DNA of 64,000 bases, taken from Flavobacterium sp. TR2. Lineage in GTDB: Bacteria > Bacteroidota > Bacteroidia > Flavobacteriales > Flavobacteriaceae. Where the stretch lies: positions 1,054,001 through 1,118,000 of the forward strand of contig NZ_CP104307.1 in assembly GCF_025252405.1 (NCBI RefSeq). Direction: 5' to 3'. The notes under the pieces are model-generated. The model was not told where the DNA came from and did no database searches. It saw nothing but the letters and a program-made list of their open reading frames with translations. This document shows positions 36,878 through 45,593 of this stretch, piece after piece (within the stretch, counting starts at the first letter, position 1; each line of letters starts with the position of its first letter). The translations under genes and the position numbers were made by a program.

Positions 36878-38050
36878 TTAATTCGGTTTGTTTTTAGAAC
36901 TAAAAGCCGTTAAAAGCAGATAGCTGATAAAGCCAACTGATAGCGCTGAAACGGATGCTAAAATAAGACTTCCTACGATATATTGGGTAGCATTTTTTTG
37001 AATATCGTCGAGTGTGATTGAACTGTCTAGAACCAGTGGCGCATCGCTCGACACAAAAACACTTCCAACTTGCAATGAAGCATAAATTATAAACGGAATA
37101 AAAGGCGGGAAACTTACATTTGAAGTAAGATAAGCAATGACTTTGTTGAGTCTGAATAGGGCGGCAAACGTAAAAAGCAATACGGTTTGAAATCCCCAGA
37201 AAGGAGAAAGTCCGATAAAAATACCAAGAGCAATTGCGGCCGATTTTTTAAAATTAGAATCGTTGCTTTCTAAAATATCTTCTAAAAAGAATTTTTTAAA
37301 ACCTTTTTTTTTTGCTCGGCGAAAGAAATCTCGAGGTTTTATGTACAGCAAAGCATTAGTTACCAAAACCGTATTTAAAATACTGATTCGGGTAAAATCT
37401 TGAAATGGACGAAAGTGCGAAACTCTTTCTGCAGGATCATACAAAACTTGAATCGGAATGTTTTTTACTGCAACTCCTTTCCATGCTGCGCGTACAATAA
37501 CTTCGATTTCAAATTCAAATTTATTGGTATAAAAACGTTTTGGAAGCAATCGAAGCGGATACAACCTGAATCCTGATTGTGTGTCGTCTAGCTTAATTCC
37601 AGTTTCGAATTTGAACCAGAAATTAGAAAACTTGTTTCCAAAACTGCTTTTCTTCGGAACATTTTCCTGTGTCATATTTCGGCTTCCAATCAAAAGAGCG
37701 TTTGGCTCTTCTTGAATTGCTTCCAAAAAAACAGGAATATCGGCTGCAAAATGCTGTCCGTCAGAATCGATCGTGATGGCGTATTCAAAATCCAATTCAA
37801 GCGCTTTTCTAAATCCGTTTCTTAGCGCTCGTCCTTTTCCTAAATTTTTAGGATGATGAATCTGCGTCAGCTGCGAATATGATTTTAGAATTTCGCCAGT
37901 TGAATCGGTTGAACCGTCATTGACAATAATAATATTTGTGGTGAAATCTAAAATAGAATCCAGTACTTTTTTTAGCGTTTTTTGGTTATTGTAAGTGGGC
38001 ACAATAACGCAAAAGTTAATCGAACTGAGTAATTCTTGCTGTGATTTCAT
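36878..38050 (-). CDS. Glycosyltransferase family 2 fused to a DUF2062 membrane domain
   Basis: A 390-residue protein. The N-terminal GT-A domain resembles dolichol-phosphate-mannose-type enzymes: CVIVPTYNNQKTLKKVL, VNDGSTDST (43-51) and the metal site DSD at 95-97. The C-terminal part (about 255-375) is a DUF2062 domain with membrane helices (AIALGIFIGLSPFWGFQTVL). This pairing is standard in aryl polyene and flexirubin clusters. It probably transfers a sugar to a lipid or to the pigment at the inner membrane. Confidence 0.87.
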   Translation of the reverse strand: MKSQQELLSSINFCVIVPTYNNQKTLKKVLDSILDFTTNIIIVNDGSTDSTGEILKSYSQLTQIHHPKNLGKGRALRNGFRKALELDFEYAITIDSDGQHFAADIPVFLEAIQEEPNALLIGSRNMTQENVPKKSSFGNKFSNFWFKFETGIKLDDTQSGFRLYPLRLLPKRFYTNKFEFEIEVIVRAAWKGVAVKNIPIQVLYDPAERVSHFRPFQDFTRISILNTVLVTNALLYIKPRDFFRRAKKKGFKKFFLEDILESNDSNFKKSAAIALGIFIGLSPFWGFQTVLLFTFAALFRLNKVIAYLTSNVSFPPFIPFIIYASLQVGSVFVSSDAPLVLDSSITLDDIQKNATQYIVGSLILASVSALSVGFISYLLLTAFSSKNKPN

Positions 38051-38066
38051 GAGTAGATTTTTGCGC

Positions 38067-38552
38067 TTATTTCACAAATTGCTTCTCTTTTTCAGAGAAA
38101 CTTTTAGATTGTAAAACAAAGTCTTTAAGATAATCTTTCAAAGCCGCACCTTGAGATGGATAATAGGTCGTTATGAATTTTTTATCTTCTTTAATATTTT
38201 TCTTGTAGCCGGTAATGCCGGGAACATCTTCTTGAACGCTAAGGCGGATCATTCGCATTTCGATATTGCTTGGATCGCTTTTTATGGTTGCTTCAAGTAA
38301 TTTTGCACCTTCTTTAAAACGCTCCATTTTCTGACCTAATTTCTTTTCAAATTTAGATTCCACCAAAATTGAAGCCGCTTTATATGCCACTAAAATTTTA
38401 TCATCATTGTTTGAAACTCCAGAAAGTTTGGCTACAAACTCCTTGGCATTGCTTTCTGATTTTGCTACATCAGAATACATTTTGCGGATCGAAGCCAAGT
38501 CAGGCGTTCCAGCAAAACTTACCCATAAAATTAATGTCAGGAATAGTTTCAT
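38067..38552 (-). CDS. Exported helical protein of the flexirubin cluster, unknown function
   Basis: A 161-residue protein with a signal peptide (LFLTLILWVSFAGTPD) and a helical mature part rich in Lys and Glu. I do not recognise a family motif. It lies 2 nt from the stop of the hotdog gene before it and 16 nt before the glycosyltransferase gene, so it is transcribed with the cluster and probably works in the periplasm. Confidence 0.75.
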   Translation of the reverse strand: MKLFLTLILWVSFAGTPDLASIRKMYSDVAKSESNAKEFVAKLSGVSNNDDKILVAYKAASILVESKFEKKLGQKMERFKEGAKLLEATIKSDPSNIEMRMIRLSVQEDVPGITGYKKNIKEDKKFITTYYPSQGAALKDYLKDFVLQSKSFSEKEKQFVK

Positions 38553-38554
38553 AA

Positions 38555-38926
38555 TTATATTTTTTTGTACACATTACTCAATTTAAGAGCAGTCGTGTCA
38601 TTAAAGTAAGTCGTGTTTTTCACTTTTACCAAACCGTCTTCAGTTGTTGTAATATCAAGCTCCAATCGCAATTCTGGTGTAACCTCAGGATTAATAAGCG
38701 CCATGAATTTTACGTTTGCCAAAGACTGGATCATCAATGAACTTTTGGTAATAGATTCTGTAAGCTCTTTGATAATCTGAATCATACAGACACCAGGCAT
38801 AATAGGATTTCCAGGGAAATGCCCTTTAAAAACCTCATGTTTTTCGTTGACTAAAATTGTAACCGTATATTTTGAATCAGATGTTTTTTCTTCTGATAGT
38901 ATTTTATAAAAATCTTGTAAAATCAT
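38555..38926 (-). CDS. Hotdog 3-hydroxyacyl-ACP dehydratase-like protein with the catalytic Glu replaced
   Basis: A 123-residue FabZ/ApeI-type hotdog protein with the helix motif GHFPGNPIMPGVCMIQ. The catalytic His36 is kept, but the position of the FabZ acid (usually Glu) is Gln50. It may need a partner to complete the active site; the cluster has two other hotdog proteins with the reverse defect (at 52174 and 52647). It is predicted to dehydrate beta-hydroxyacyl-ACP in polyene growth. Confidence 0.83.
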   Translation of the reverse strand: MILQDFYKILSEEKTSDSKYTVTILVNEKHEVFKGHFPGNPIMPGVCMIQIIKELTESITKSSLMIQSLANVKFMALINPEVTPELRLELDITTTEDGLVKVKNTTYFNDTTALKLSNVYKKI

Positions 38927-38931
38927 ATTTT

Positions 38932-39573
38932 TTATTTTCCAAATGTATAGGCAGCACCGAATTGAAACACTAAGTTGTTGCTATCACTACTTTCATCATA
39001 ATAATTAGTAAAAGCATTTGTAAATCCTTTTTTTACTCTTGCTTCAAATGCAATTCCATTTTTCAAGCTGTATCCTAAACCTGCAATAATTCCGAAGTCA
39101 ATATCTTCACCTTTGTTAAAATTGTATTCTTTGTCTTTAGGTTCTGCTTTTATGTTATCAGCGATTAAAATATCAGTAAAAGGTCCTGCTAATGCATATA
39201 TATTTTCAGTAAAATTAAATTTATTAATAGTAATTGCAGAAAGGTATTGCAATGAAGCATCTACTGTGCCGCTAACAGATGTTGTTGCATATGTATTTGT
39301 TTGCTGATTGTAAATACTTGTTGTACCCATATCTGCAGAGCCTTTTCCTCCTTGTCTTGAATATGTTAATTCAGGTTGCAGCGTATAAACTCTTCCAAGT
39401 TTTAAAGCTCCAAAAGCTCCTATATAAAAATCTGTTTTGTTGCCAAGATCAGTATTTGTTAGTTTAGAAATGTTAATTCCGGCATGAATACCAGGTTTAA
39501 ATGTTACTTGAGCTTGTGCCGTTAAAAATGCAAAAAAAGTTAATGCAATGATCGCTAAATTTTGTTTATTCAT
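38932..39573 (-). CDS. Outer-membrane beta-barrel protein (first of a pair)
   Basis: A 213-residue protein with signal peptide ending TAQAQ and amphipathic strands ending in Phe-rich AYTFGK, typical of the small porin-like barrels (OMP_b-brl family) of Bacteroidetes. The start VTFKPGIHAGINISKLTN closely resembles that of the next gene, so the two arose by duplication. Their place in the flexirubin cluster suggests a role in placing pigment in the outer membrane. Confidence 0.83.
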   Translation of the reverse strand: MNKQNLAIIALTFFAFLTAQAQVTFKPGIHAGINISKLTNTDLGNKTDFYIGAFGALKLGRVYTLQPELTYSRQGGKGSADMGTTSIYNQQTNTYATTSVSGTVDASLQYLSAITINKFNFTENIYALAGPFTDILIADNIKAEPKDKEYNFNKGEDIDFGIIAGLGYSLKNGIAFEARVKKGFTNAFTNYYDESSDSNNLVFQFGAAYTFGK

Positions 39574-39576
39574 TGT

Positions 39577-40170
39577 TTATTTAGTTTTAAACGTATAGCT
39601 AATACCAATTTGGAAAACTTGGTTCAAAATCACATCATTGTAATAATAATCATTATCATTATGATATCCATTGTAGCCATAAATATCAACTAATCCCTGC
39701 TTAATTCTCGCTTCAAAAGTCAATCCATTTGGCAAGGTGTAACCCAAACCGCCAACAAAGGCAAGGTCAAAATCCTCTGGGTCAGAATTAATATAATTAT
39801 CACTAACTTTTAAATCTAATGATGGTCCTGCCAATAGATGAAAACCGCCACCACCAAAGTTAAATTTAGCAACCGCTCCAAGCGTTACATAATTTAACTC
39901 ATATTTTTCAGTATAATAACGGCCATTTTCAAAGTATCTTCCTTCATCACCCTGTCTGGAGTAATTTATTTCTGGCTGTAACGAGAAAAATTTATTAAAT
40001 CTAATATTTACCAGTCCCCCCACATAAAAATCGGTTTTAGAACTATTATCGTCTATATTCGTTAATGTCGACACATTCAAACCCCCTCTAAGTCCAGGGC
40101 TAACTTTTACTTGTGCTTCTGCTCGGATTCCGATTAATAAAACAAATGCAAGTACAACAAAATTTCTCAT
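39577..40170 (-). CDS. Outer-membrane beta-barrel protein (second of a pair)
   Basis: A 197-residue paralogue of the downstream barrel: signal peptide ending RAEAQ, VKVSPGLRGGLNVSTLTN at the mature start and a terminal aromatic strand VFQIGISYTFKTK. Asn/Asp/Tyr-rich loops (HNDNDYYYND) are surface-exposed in the predicted barrel. Only 3 nt separate it from its sister gene. The function within the cluster is unknown. Confidence 0.83.
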   Translation of the reverse strand: MRNFVVLAFVLLIGIRAEAQVKVSPGLRGGLNVSTLTNIDDNSSKTDFYVGGLVNIRFNKFFSLQPEINYSRQGDEGRYFENGRYYTEKYELNYVTLGAVAKFNFGGGGFHLLAGPSLDLKVSDNYINSDPEDFDLAFVGGLGYTLPNGLTFEARIKQGLVDIYGYNGYHNDNDYYYNDVILNQVFQIGISYTFKTK

Positions 40171-40207
40171 TACTAATTGATTTAAAGTTTATGGTTTGTT
40201 TAATTTT

Positions 40208-40843
40208 CTATTCTGATTTGAAATAATTCAGCTCTATTTTCAGCTTAATATTTTGATGGATGATTTGAATCTTCTCGGCAAAAATATTGTTTTCTGAATT
40301 GAAAAGCAGTGTAAATTTTTCTTTTGTTTTGGATGAATGAACGATCTTTTCTAATTTTTGATCTTTTTTGGAGATAAAAATATAATTGTCGCGTTTGCCA
40401 TCTGCCGATTTATAAATGTCAGCTGAAGCGTTTTCAAATTGCTCCTGAATCAAATACTCTCTCTTTAAAAGCAGCCTGAAATCTTCTTTTAAAGTATTGA
40501 TCAATATCTTTCTATCCAATTCTGAAACAATCGAATTGACTTTAAAATCGGTTTCAGAAATTTCAAAATCCATTAATTTGTTCCCAAATTCTGTTGTAAA
40601 AACAATTCGGTGTGTGGTGTCGTTTATTTTTTTGGCAATGAAAATTCCAGACAATTCATTTCCGTAAACGCTGATATTGGTTTTATAAACATAATCGGTT
40701 TTTGAATCTGTGAAATACTGAACGGTATAAGATGTTCTGTCTAATTTTTTAGGCGTATAATTTTTTGTGACCGAGCCGCAAGAAATTAAAACAATTGCCA
40801 GAAAGCAATTAATTAGTAAAAACTGAATCGTCGATTTTTGCAT
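40208..40843 (-). CDS. Lipoprotein of the flexirubin cluster (ApeN-like position)
   Basis: A 211-residue lipoprotein (lipobox LISC, Cys22) with a beta-rich mature part (SYTVQYFTDSKTDYVYKTN). I do not see a diagnostic motif. Its start lies inside the 3' end of the LolA-like gene (35-nt overlap), the arrangement seen in aryl polyene clusters where a LolA-like protein and an outer-membrane lipoprotein accompany the MMPL exporter. It may receive or anchor the pigment; this is inference from gene order. Confidence 0.75.
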   Translation of the reverse strand: MQKSTIQFLLINCFLAIVLISCGSVTKNYTPKKLDRTSYTVQYFTDSKTDYVYKTNISVYGNELSGIFIAKKINDTTHRIVFTTEFGNKLMDFEISETDFKVNSIVSELDRKILINTLKEDFRLLLKREYLIQEQFENASADIYKSADGKRDNYIFISKKDQKLEKIVHSSKTKEKFTLLFNSENNIFAEKIQIIHQNIKLKIELNYFKSE

Positions 40844-41435
40844 TGATCACTTTATTTTTAAGTACAATTCGAGTATAATCTTCAGATGATTCTAGTAATT
40901 TTACCTGAACAACAGTTGCTTCTTCTTTGTCAAAAGTCAGTTCAATTTGTTTAATGTATTTTTTGAGGGTAGCATCTTTCGGAATAAATTTCGCCAGATT
41001 CTGACCTTTCAATTTAAAATACGAAATCGTAAATTCTTTGTCATCAAACATATTGCCGCTTACACTTCCAACAATCAACTTATTGATTCGGGCAAAGATT
41101 TTGCTGTTTCCAATATCTACAGCGCTTTTCTTTCCTTCGTCGTTAATCAGGATTTTTCCGTTTTTGAAAGTGATGCTATAATTGTACGGTTTTTTATATT
41201 GCCATTGAAGCAAAGCAGGTTCTTTAAAAACCATTTTCCCCGAAGTTTCAATATCTTTCGATAAAAAATCTAAATGTTTGTACTGAACAAAATCGGTAGT
41301 TAAAGTCTTGATTTTTTTTGCCACAACATTTACATCCTCTTTAAACTGAGAGATTTCTGAAGCAGTCATTTTTTGCTCTTGAGCAAATAAACTGCCTGAA
41401 ATAAATAAAATTAGTATAGCTATTTTAGTTTTCAT
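40809..41435 (-). CDS. LolA-like outer-membrane lipoprotein carrier
   Basis: A 208-residue periplasmic protein with a signal peptide (KIAILILFISGSLFAQ) and the LolA fold, seen in GKMVFKEPALLQWQYKKPYNY (residues 65-85, given in part) and ISYFKLKGQNLAKFIPKDA. LolA-type proteins shield acyl chains on the way to the outer membrane. Here it probably carries the lipid-like flexirubin or its precursor with the MMPL exporter. The ATG at 41435 starts the signal peptide; the longer frame to 41471 adds a basic leader that would spoil it. Confidence 0.85.
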   Translation of the reverse strand: MKTKIAILILFISGSLFAQEQKMTASEISQFKEDVNVVAKKIKTLTTDFVQYKHLDFLSKDIETSGKMVFKEPALLQWQYKKPYNYSITFKNGKILINDEGKKSAVDIGNSKIFARINKLIVGSVSGNMFDDKEFTISYFKLKGQNLAKFIPKDATLKKYIKQIELTFDKEEATVVQVKLLESSEDYTRIVLKNKVINAKIDDSVFTN

Positions 41436-41460
41436 ATTTTGTTTAAAATTGTGCTTTAAT

Positions 41461-41540
41461 TTTTTTGCCACCGATTAAAATGATTATAAAAATCCGTTTT
41501 TATTTGCGCCCTCGCGCAAGCGAATCCGCTTTATCCGCGT
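41461..41540. repeat. Dispersed-looking intergenic repeat
   Basis: The gap between the LolA-like and deacetylase genes holds GCCACCGATTAAAATGATTA, a TAAAAATCCG/TTTTTA dyad and CGCGCAAGCGAATCCGC, word patterns I associate with common flavobacterial extragenic repeats. It is less AT-rich than other gaps. Copy number elsewhere in the genome cannot be seen here. Confidence 0.4.
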
Positions 41541-42317
41541 TCAATTTTCATAAGCTTTGAGACTCAAAAGTTCTTCGATCGAAATGACTTGATAATTATT
41601 TTGCTGTAAAAATTGCAAAAACTGTTCCAGCACCAAAACCGAATGTTTGCCTGTATCATGCAAAAGTACAATTCCGCCGGGAGAAATATGTTTAATTAAC
41701 CGATTGAAAATTAATTCCTGATTTTGCGTTCCTCCATCAAGAGAACGAATATTCCAGCCAATTGTTTTATGTCCAGTCACTTTTAAAGCTCTTCTGATCG
41801 AAGGGGTAGTAACTCCATAAGGCGGACGAAAAAAGTTAATTTTCTTTGCCGTGAATTTCTCTAGAAGTTTATCTGTTTTCTGAAGTTCTTCGGTTATTTT
41901 TCTTGCATTGTAAAAATCAAAAAATTTAGAATGCGAGTAGGAATGATTTCCAACCAAATGACCTTCGTCAATCACTTTTTGGAGAATTTCGGGATGCGCT
42001 TCAATGTTTTTTCCGATGCAGAAGAAAGTCGCTTTGGCATTGTATTTTTTCAGAAGTTCTAAAACTTCCAAAGTGTAAATGCTTGGCCCGTCGTCAAAAG
42101 TAAGCGCGATTTTTTTTTCTGTTTCTACAGGATTGCTGCAAAACGCCTTTACATGATAATTGGAAGAAATTCTCGAAGAACCAAAGGCATTTATTCCGAT
42201 CCAAACTAGAGTTATACCAATAAACCACACAAAGTGAATTGCGTTATAAAGATTCAACAGAAACAATAAAAGCAGTAAAAAGATGAAAAACAGCGATATG
42301 TTTTTGTGCGTTATCAT
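41541..42317 (-). CDS. Polysaccharide deacetylase (NodB family)
   Basis: A 258-residue membrane-anchored enzyme: two hydrophobic N-terminal segments (about 9-24 and 29-45), then a NodB domain with all catalytic motifs, TFDDGPS (73-79, metal and base Asp), HSYSH (125-129), RPPYG (164-168) and LHDTGKHS. It should remove an acyl group from an amino sugar or a similar substrate. In this cluster the target is unknown. Its start overlaps the stop of the preceding gene by 4 nt. Confidence 0.85.
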   Translation of the reverse strand: MITHKNISLFFIFLLLLLFLLNLYNAIHFVWFIGITLVWIGINAFGSSRISSNYHVKAFCSNPVETEKKIALTFDDGPSIYTLEVLELLKKYNAKATFFCIGKNIEAHPEILQKVIDEGHLVGNHSYSHSKFFDFYNARKITEELQKTDKLLEKFTAKKINFFRPPYGVTTPSIRRALKVTGHKTIGWNIRSLDGGTQNQELIFNRLIKHISPGGIVLLHDTGKHSVLVLEQFLQFLQQNNYQVISIEELLSLKAYEN

Positions 42318-43378
42318 TTTGACAGCAGCGTAAAACTATGGTTTTTTCCGTTTAATTGATTGTATAATAAAATCGTTTTGTAGTCTGATTTTTCCACAGC
42401 ATTTACTTTTACGATTTCTGGAGTTTCCTGTGTTTTCAAAATTTTAGCAGCCATCCAAAAAGCAAAAGCCGAGGCTGTATCATATTCGCCGCTCAAGTGT
42501 TTGTAATACAAAATAGGAGTTTGAACAAACAAATTTTCGGCAAGATTTCTATAATAATTCTCAAAATCAGCATTTCCGTCAAAACCTAAAACTAGAGCGT
42601 CAATAGCTGAAATGTCTAAATTATTTGATTTTAAAAATGATTTAATTGCGGCTTCAACTTCATTTTCTTCCAAAGTGTTTACAATAGAAACATCTACAAG
42701 TTCGGCATAAGTGTTTTCTTTTCTTTCATTTTCTAAAACAAAAAAACTCGCGCCTTCACCATAAACAGCACCGCTCGTTGTAGAATTCAAAACATCATAC
42801 GGAGCATTATTATCTGCTTTAATGCGACCGTTCAATTTAAAAAGCGAAGTGGTATAATCTCCATTTTCGTCGACACCGCCTACTAAAATTGAATTGGCTT
42901 CGTCTTCTTCAATCTGCATTTTCGCATCAATCAATGCCGACTCAAAAGAAACAGCTCCATTTACATACGTAAAATTATAGCCTTTGCATTGCTGCAAAAG
43001 TGCAATTTGCGCGCCAACGGTATTGTGCGTAGATTGAATAAAAGAAGTTGGTGTCAAAAACTCTTCGTTATTGTCTAAAATGCTTTTCAGGAATTTTTCA
43101 GAATCTTCAATGCAGCCTAAACCTGTTCCTGTGATAATCGCATCGACATTTTCAACATTGGCATCTTTCATTGCCAGAGCCGAAGCAACGATTCCGTTTT
43201 TTACACCTTTTGCCATACGTCGGCTGGCAGCAGGCGAAATGTATTCTTTGTAAGCTGGCGGAATAATTGCCAGTACATTTTCGTTATGATTTACAACAGC
43301 TTCTTCCAAAAAAACAGTATCAAATGTTTTTTGAGTCGAAATACAGCCTACTCCATTTATATATGTTTTTTTTGTCAT
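42314..43378 (-). CDS. Catalytically dead ketosynthase (chain-length-factor type)
   Basis: A 354-residue thiolase-fold protein aligned over its length with beta-ketoacyl synthases but with no catalytic triad: the Cys site reads VNGAVSFESAL (around 139-149), the HGT site is missing (LVLGFDGNADFE) and the second His site reads KHLSGEYDTASA. This is the signature of a chain-length factor that pairs with an active ketosynthase, here surely the upstream gene, whose last base overlaps this start. The pair would resemble the ApeO/ApeC complex of aryl polyene synthesis. Confidence 0.85.
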   Translation of the reverse strand: MTKKTYINGVGCISTQKTFDTVFLEEAVVNHNENVLAIIPPAYKEYISPAASRRMAKGVKNGIVASALAMKDANVENVDAIITGTGLGCIEDSEKFLKSILDNNEEFLTPTSFIQSTHNTVGAQIALLQQCKGYNFTYVNGAVSFESALIDAKMQIEEDEANSILVGGVDENGDYTTSLFKLNGRIKADNNAPYDVLNSTTSGAVYGEGASFFVLENERKENTYAELVDVSIVNTLEENEVEAAIKSFLKSNNLDISAIDALVLGFDGNADFENYYRNLAENLFVQTPILYYKHLSGEYDTASAFAFWMAAKILKTQETPEIVKVNAVEKSDYKTILLYNQLNGKNHSFTLLSK

Positions 43379-44574
43379 TAGCTTTTTGAAAATATAAGGG
43401 TTGAACAGTTTCCGCCAAAACCAAAAGAGTTAGATAAAACGTGTTCGATATTTTTGTTCTTTAAAGTTGTTTGCGGTTTCAAATCAAATTCTTCCATCGG
43501 AATGTTAAAATTCAAGTTTGGGTAAACCACATTATTTTGAATGGCCAAAACGCTGTAAACGGCTTCAATTGCCGCGGCAGCCGCTAAAGTATGACCCGTA
43601 AAAGGTTTTGTAGAGCTGAAATCTGGAACTTTTTCATCTTTGTAAATTCGAAGCAAAGCTCTTCCTTCAGATAAATCGTTGTTTGGCGTTGCGGTTCCGT
43701 GAACGTTAATGTAATCAATTTCAGAAGGTTTTAAACCCGAAATATCAAACGCTTTTTTCATGGCCAAATAAGCGCCGTCTCCATTTTCTGAAGAAGCGGT
43801 TTGGTGAAAAGCATCGTTTGCATTTCCATAACCCGAAACTCTTGCCAGAACTTTTTTGTTTTGTTTGGACACAATTTCATCCGATTCTAAAACTAAAAAT
43901 GCCGCAGCTTCACCAAGATTTAACCCTTTTCTAGTGTTGTCAAAAGGTTTGTTGTAATCGTCAGATAAAATCATCAGAGTTTTAAATCCGTTGATGGTAA
44001 ATTTGGCCAAAGCATCAGCTCCGCCCACAATTACGCGATCCAGTTTTCCAGTTTTGATCAATCTTGCACCCAGCATAATCGAATTGGCTGCAGACGAACA
44101 AGCAGTACTTATCGTTGTCACCATTCCTTTTAAGCCTAATTCATCAGCAATTTTTTCGGCAACATCTCCACCGTCATGGCAAGTGATGTATTTGGTCAAT
44201 TCTGGTTTTTCGAAATAATCGTAATAATGTTTCTCCGTCATATCCATTCCGCCCACGCTTGTAGCCGAAATAAGTCCCGTTCTAAATTCATTTATATCGG
44301 TGATGTTAGCATTTTCAACAGCTTGTTTTGCTGCTAAAGTGCCAATCATAGCCGTTCTGGAGAAATTATTATCCTCATTTAATTTCAGTTCACCGATAAG
44401 ATCTTCGTTGGTTTTTTTGATTTCGCCAACTTTGATAACATCTGCATGAACAGTCGAAATATTTTGAATACGAGAAATGCCGATTTTGTTTTCGGTTAGT
44501 GAAATGTAATTTTCCTCAACCGAATTGCCAATCGCAGATATAATTCCCATTCCCGTTATTGCAACACCTTTCAT
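43378..44574 (-). CDS. Beta-ketoacyl-ACP synthase (active partner of the dead ketosynthase)
   Basis: A 398-residue FabF-type condensing enzyme with intact Cys159 (STACSSAANS), His292 (VHGTATPNND) and His328 (PFTGHTLAAA). It elongates the polyene by decarboxylative condensation with malonyl-ACP. The next gene on the transcript is its catalytically dead homologue, consistent with a heterodimer. A 140-nt repeat-rich gap separates it from the acyl carrier protein gene. Confidence 0.92.
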   Translation of the reverse strand: MKGVAITGMGIISAIGNSVEENYISLTENKIGISRIQNISTVHADVIKVGEIKKTNEDLIGELKLNEDNNFSRTAMIGTLAAKQAVENANITDINEFRTGLISATSVGGMDMTEKHYYDYFEKPELTKYITCHDGGDVAEKIADELGLKGMVTTISTACSSAANSIMLGARLIKTGKLDRVIVGGADALAKFTINGFKTLMILSDDYNKPFDNTRKGLNLGEAAAFLVLESDEIVSKQNKKVLARVSGYGNANDAFHQTASSENGDGAYLAMKKAFDISGLKPSEIDYINVHGTATPNNDLSEGRALLRIYKDEKVPDFSSTKPFTGHTLAAAAAIEAVYSVLAIQNNVVYPNLNFNIPMEEFDLKPQTTLKNKNIEHVLSNSFGFGGNCSTLIFSKS

Positions 44575-44580
44575 TTTTAG

Positions 44581-44717
44581 ACTTCTTAGATTGTTAGAAT
44601 TTTAGACCTCTTAGATTTTCTTTAAGACTGGCTTAGAATTTTAGATATTAGACTTCTTAGATTTTGGAAAGCATCGTCTAAGAAGTCTAAAAATCTAAGC
44701 CAGTCTAAGAAGTCTTA
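44581..44717. repeat. Large inverted repeat of ACTTCTTAGA words
   Basis: GACTGGCTTAGAATTTTAGA with ATTAGACTTCTTAGA (44627-44661) is mirrored by TCTAAGAAGTCTAAAAATC and TAAGCCAGTC (44677-44705), with a further ACTTCTTAGATT copy at 44581 mirrored at 44705-44716. The gap between the acyl carrier protein stop and the ketosynthase start is almost wholly made of it, so the RNA would fold into a long hairpin inside the operon. Confidence 0.8.
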
Positions 44718-44972
44718 CTTCGTTCTGTTAGCGCTAATATACGCCGCCATCGTTTCGATAGATTGGAAAATAGATTTTCCTTCTTTAGGGTCAACCAATT
44801 TAATTCCGTAATCCTTATCTAAAATCACGATCAATTCAAGCGCATCAATCGAGTCTAAACCTAAACCGTCTCCAAACAAAGGATCGTTATCAGCAATATC
44901 TTCTACTGCGATATCTTCAAGGTTTAAAGTTGTTATGATTTTATTTTTTAATTCTTCTTTTAATGCTTCCAT
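44715..44972 (-). CDS. Acyl carrier protein (first)
   Basis: An 85-residue four-helix carrier protein. The phosphopantetheine site is Ser41 in GLGLDSIDALEL. It carries the growing polyene or its starter. It lies 2 nt after the stop of the half-ketosynthase gene and before the active ketosynthase. The cluster has a second carrier protein at 56302, so the two chains of flexirubin may use separate carriers. Confidence 0.93.
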   Translation of the reverse strand: MEALKEELKNKIITTLNLEDIAVEDIADNDPLFGDGLGLDSIDALELIVILDKDYGIKLVDPKEGKSIFQSIETMAAYISANRTK

Positions 44973-44974
44973 GA

Positions 44975-45592
44975 TTATTTATTGTATAATGTATTGATTG
45001 TTTCGTTTGTATAATTTGTGTTTTCGTCTGCACTTATGATGCAAAGAAACGCTTTATAACTTTCATTAAAAAATTCTACCCAGCCACATAAAACAGAATC
45101 TGCTTTATTTGTGTTTAACAAAATCTCCGAATAGTTCGACAAAAATTCGGTATTGAAAGCATCAAATATAAAAAAAGAATTTTCACTTTTCAGCTGATGG
45201 CGGATACTTATTTCGCCCAAGCAAATATTTGGCAGCGTATAAACAAAGACCGCCGGACTCGGATAATAGTTTTCTTTGTCTGAAATCGATTCCTGATATT
45301 TTACATCGGTATCTAAACTTGACGATTTATTGGCCAAAACCAAAGCAATATTATTTTCTTGCTCCGTTGAGGTTATCGGACTCAAAAGCAGTTCTGAACC
45401 TAAAAAAGCCAGTTTGCTCAAAGCATCCATTTTAAAAAACTTTGGATATTGCATTTCAAAATTGCGATACGCTTGTTTCGAGAAATCAGCAAAATCGGTT
45501 GGTTCAATTTTGAATACAGAAGTTCCGTTCAAAACAATTTCGTTGTTTTGGATGGTGATGTAGGATTGTATGTAGGTTTTGTTTTGAGTCAT
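44975..45592 (-). CDS. Ketosynthase N-terminal-half-like protein
   Basis: A 205-residue protein resembling the N-terminal half of the thiolase fold: FKMDALSKLAFLGSELLL followed by IALVLANKSSSLDTD and YTLPNICLGEISIRHQL match strands and helices of beta-ketoacyl synthases. It has no Cys/His catalytic residues and no C-terminal half. Members occur in aryl polyene clusters beside carrier proteins. It may bind acyl-ACP or a ketosynthase, but its role is unknown. Confidence 0.72.
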   Translation of the reverse strand: MTQNKTYIQSYITIQNNEIVLNGTSVFKIEPTDFADFSKQAYRNFEMQYPKFFKMDALSKLAFLGSELLLSPITSTEQENNIALVLANKSSSLDTDVKYQESISDKENYYPSPAVFVYTLPNICLGEISIRHQLKSENSFFIFDAFNTEFLSNYSEILLNTNKADSVLCGWVEFFNESYKAFLCIISADENTNYTNETINTLYNK

Positions 45593-45593
45593 T

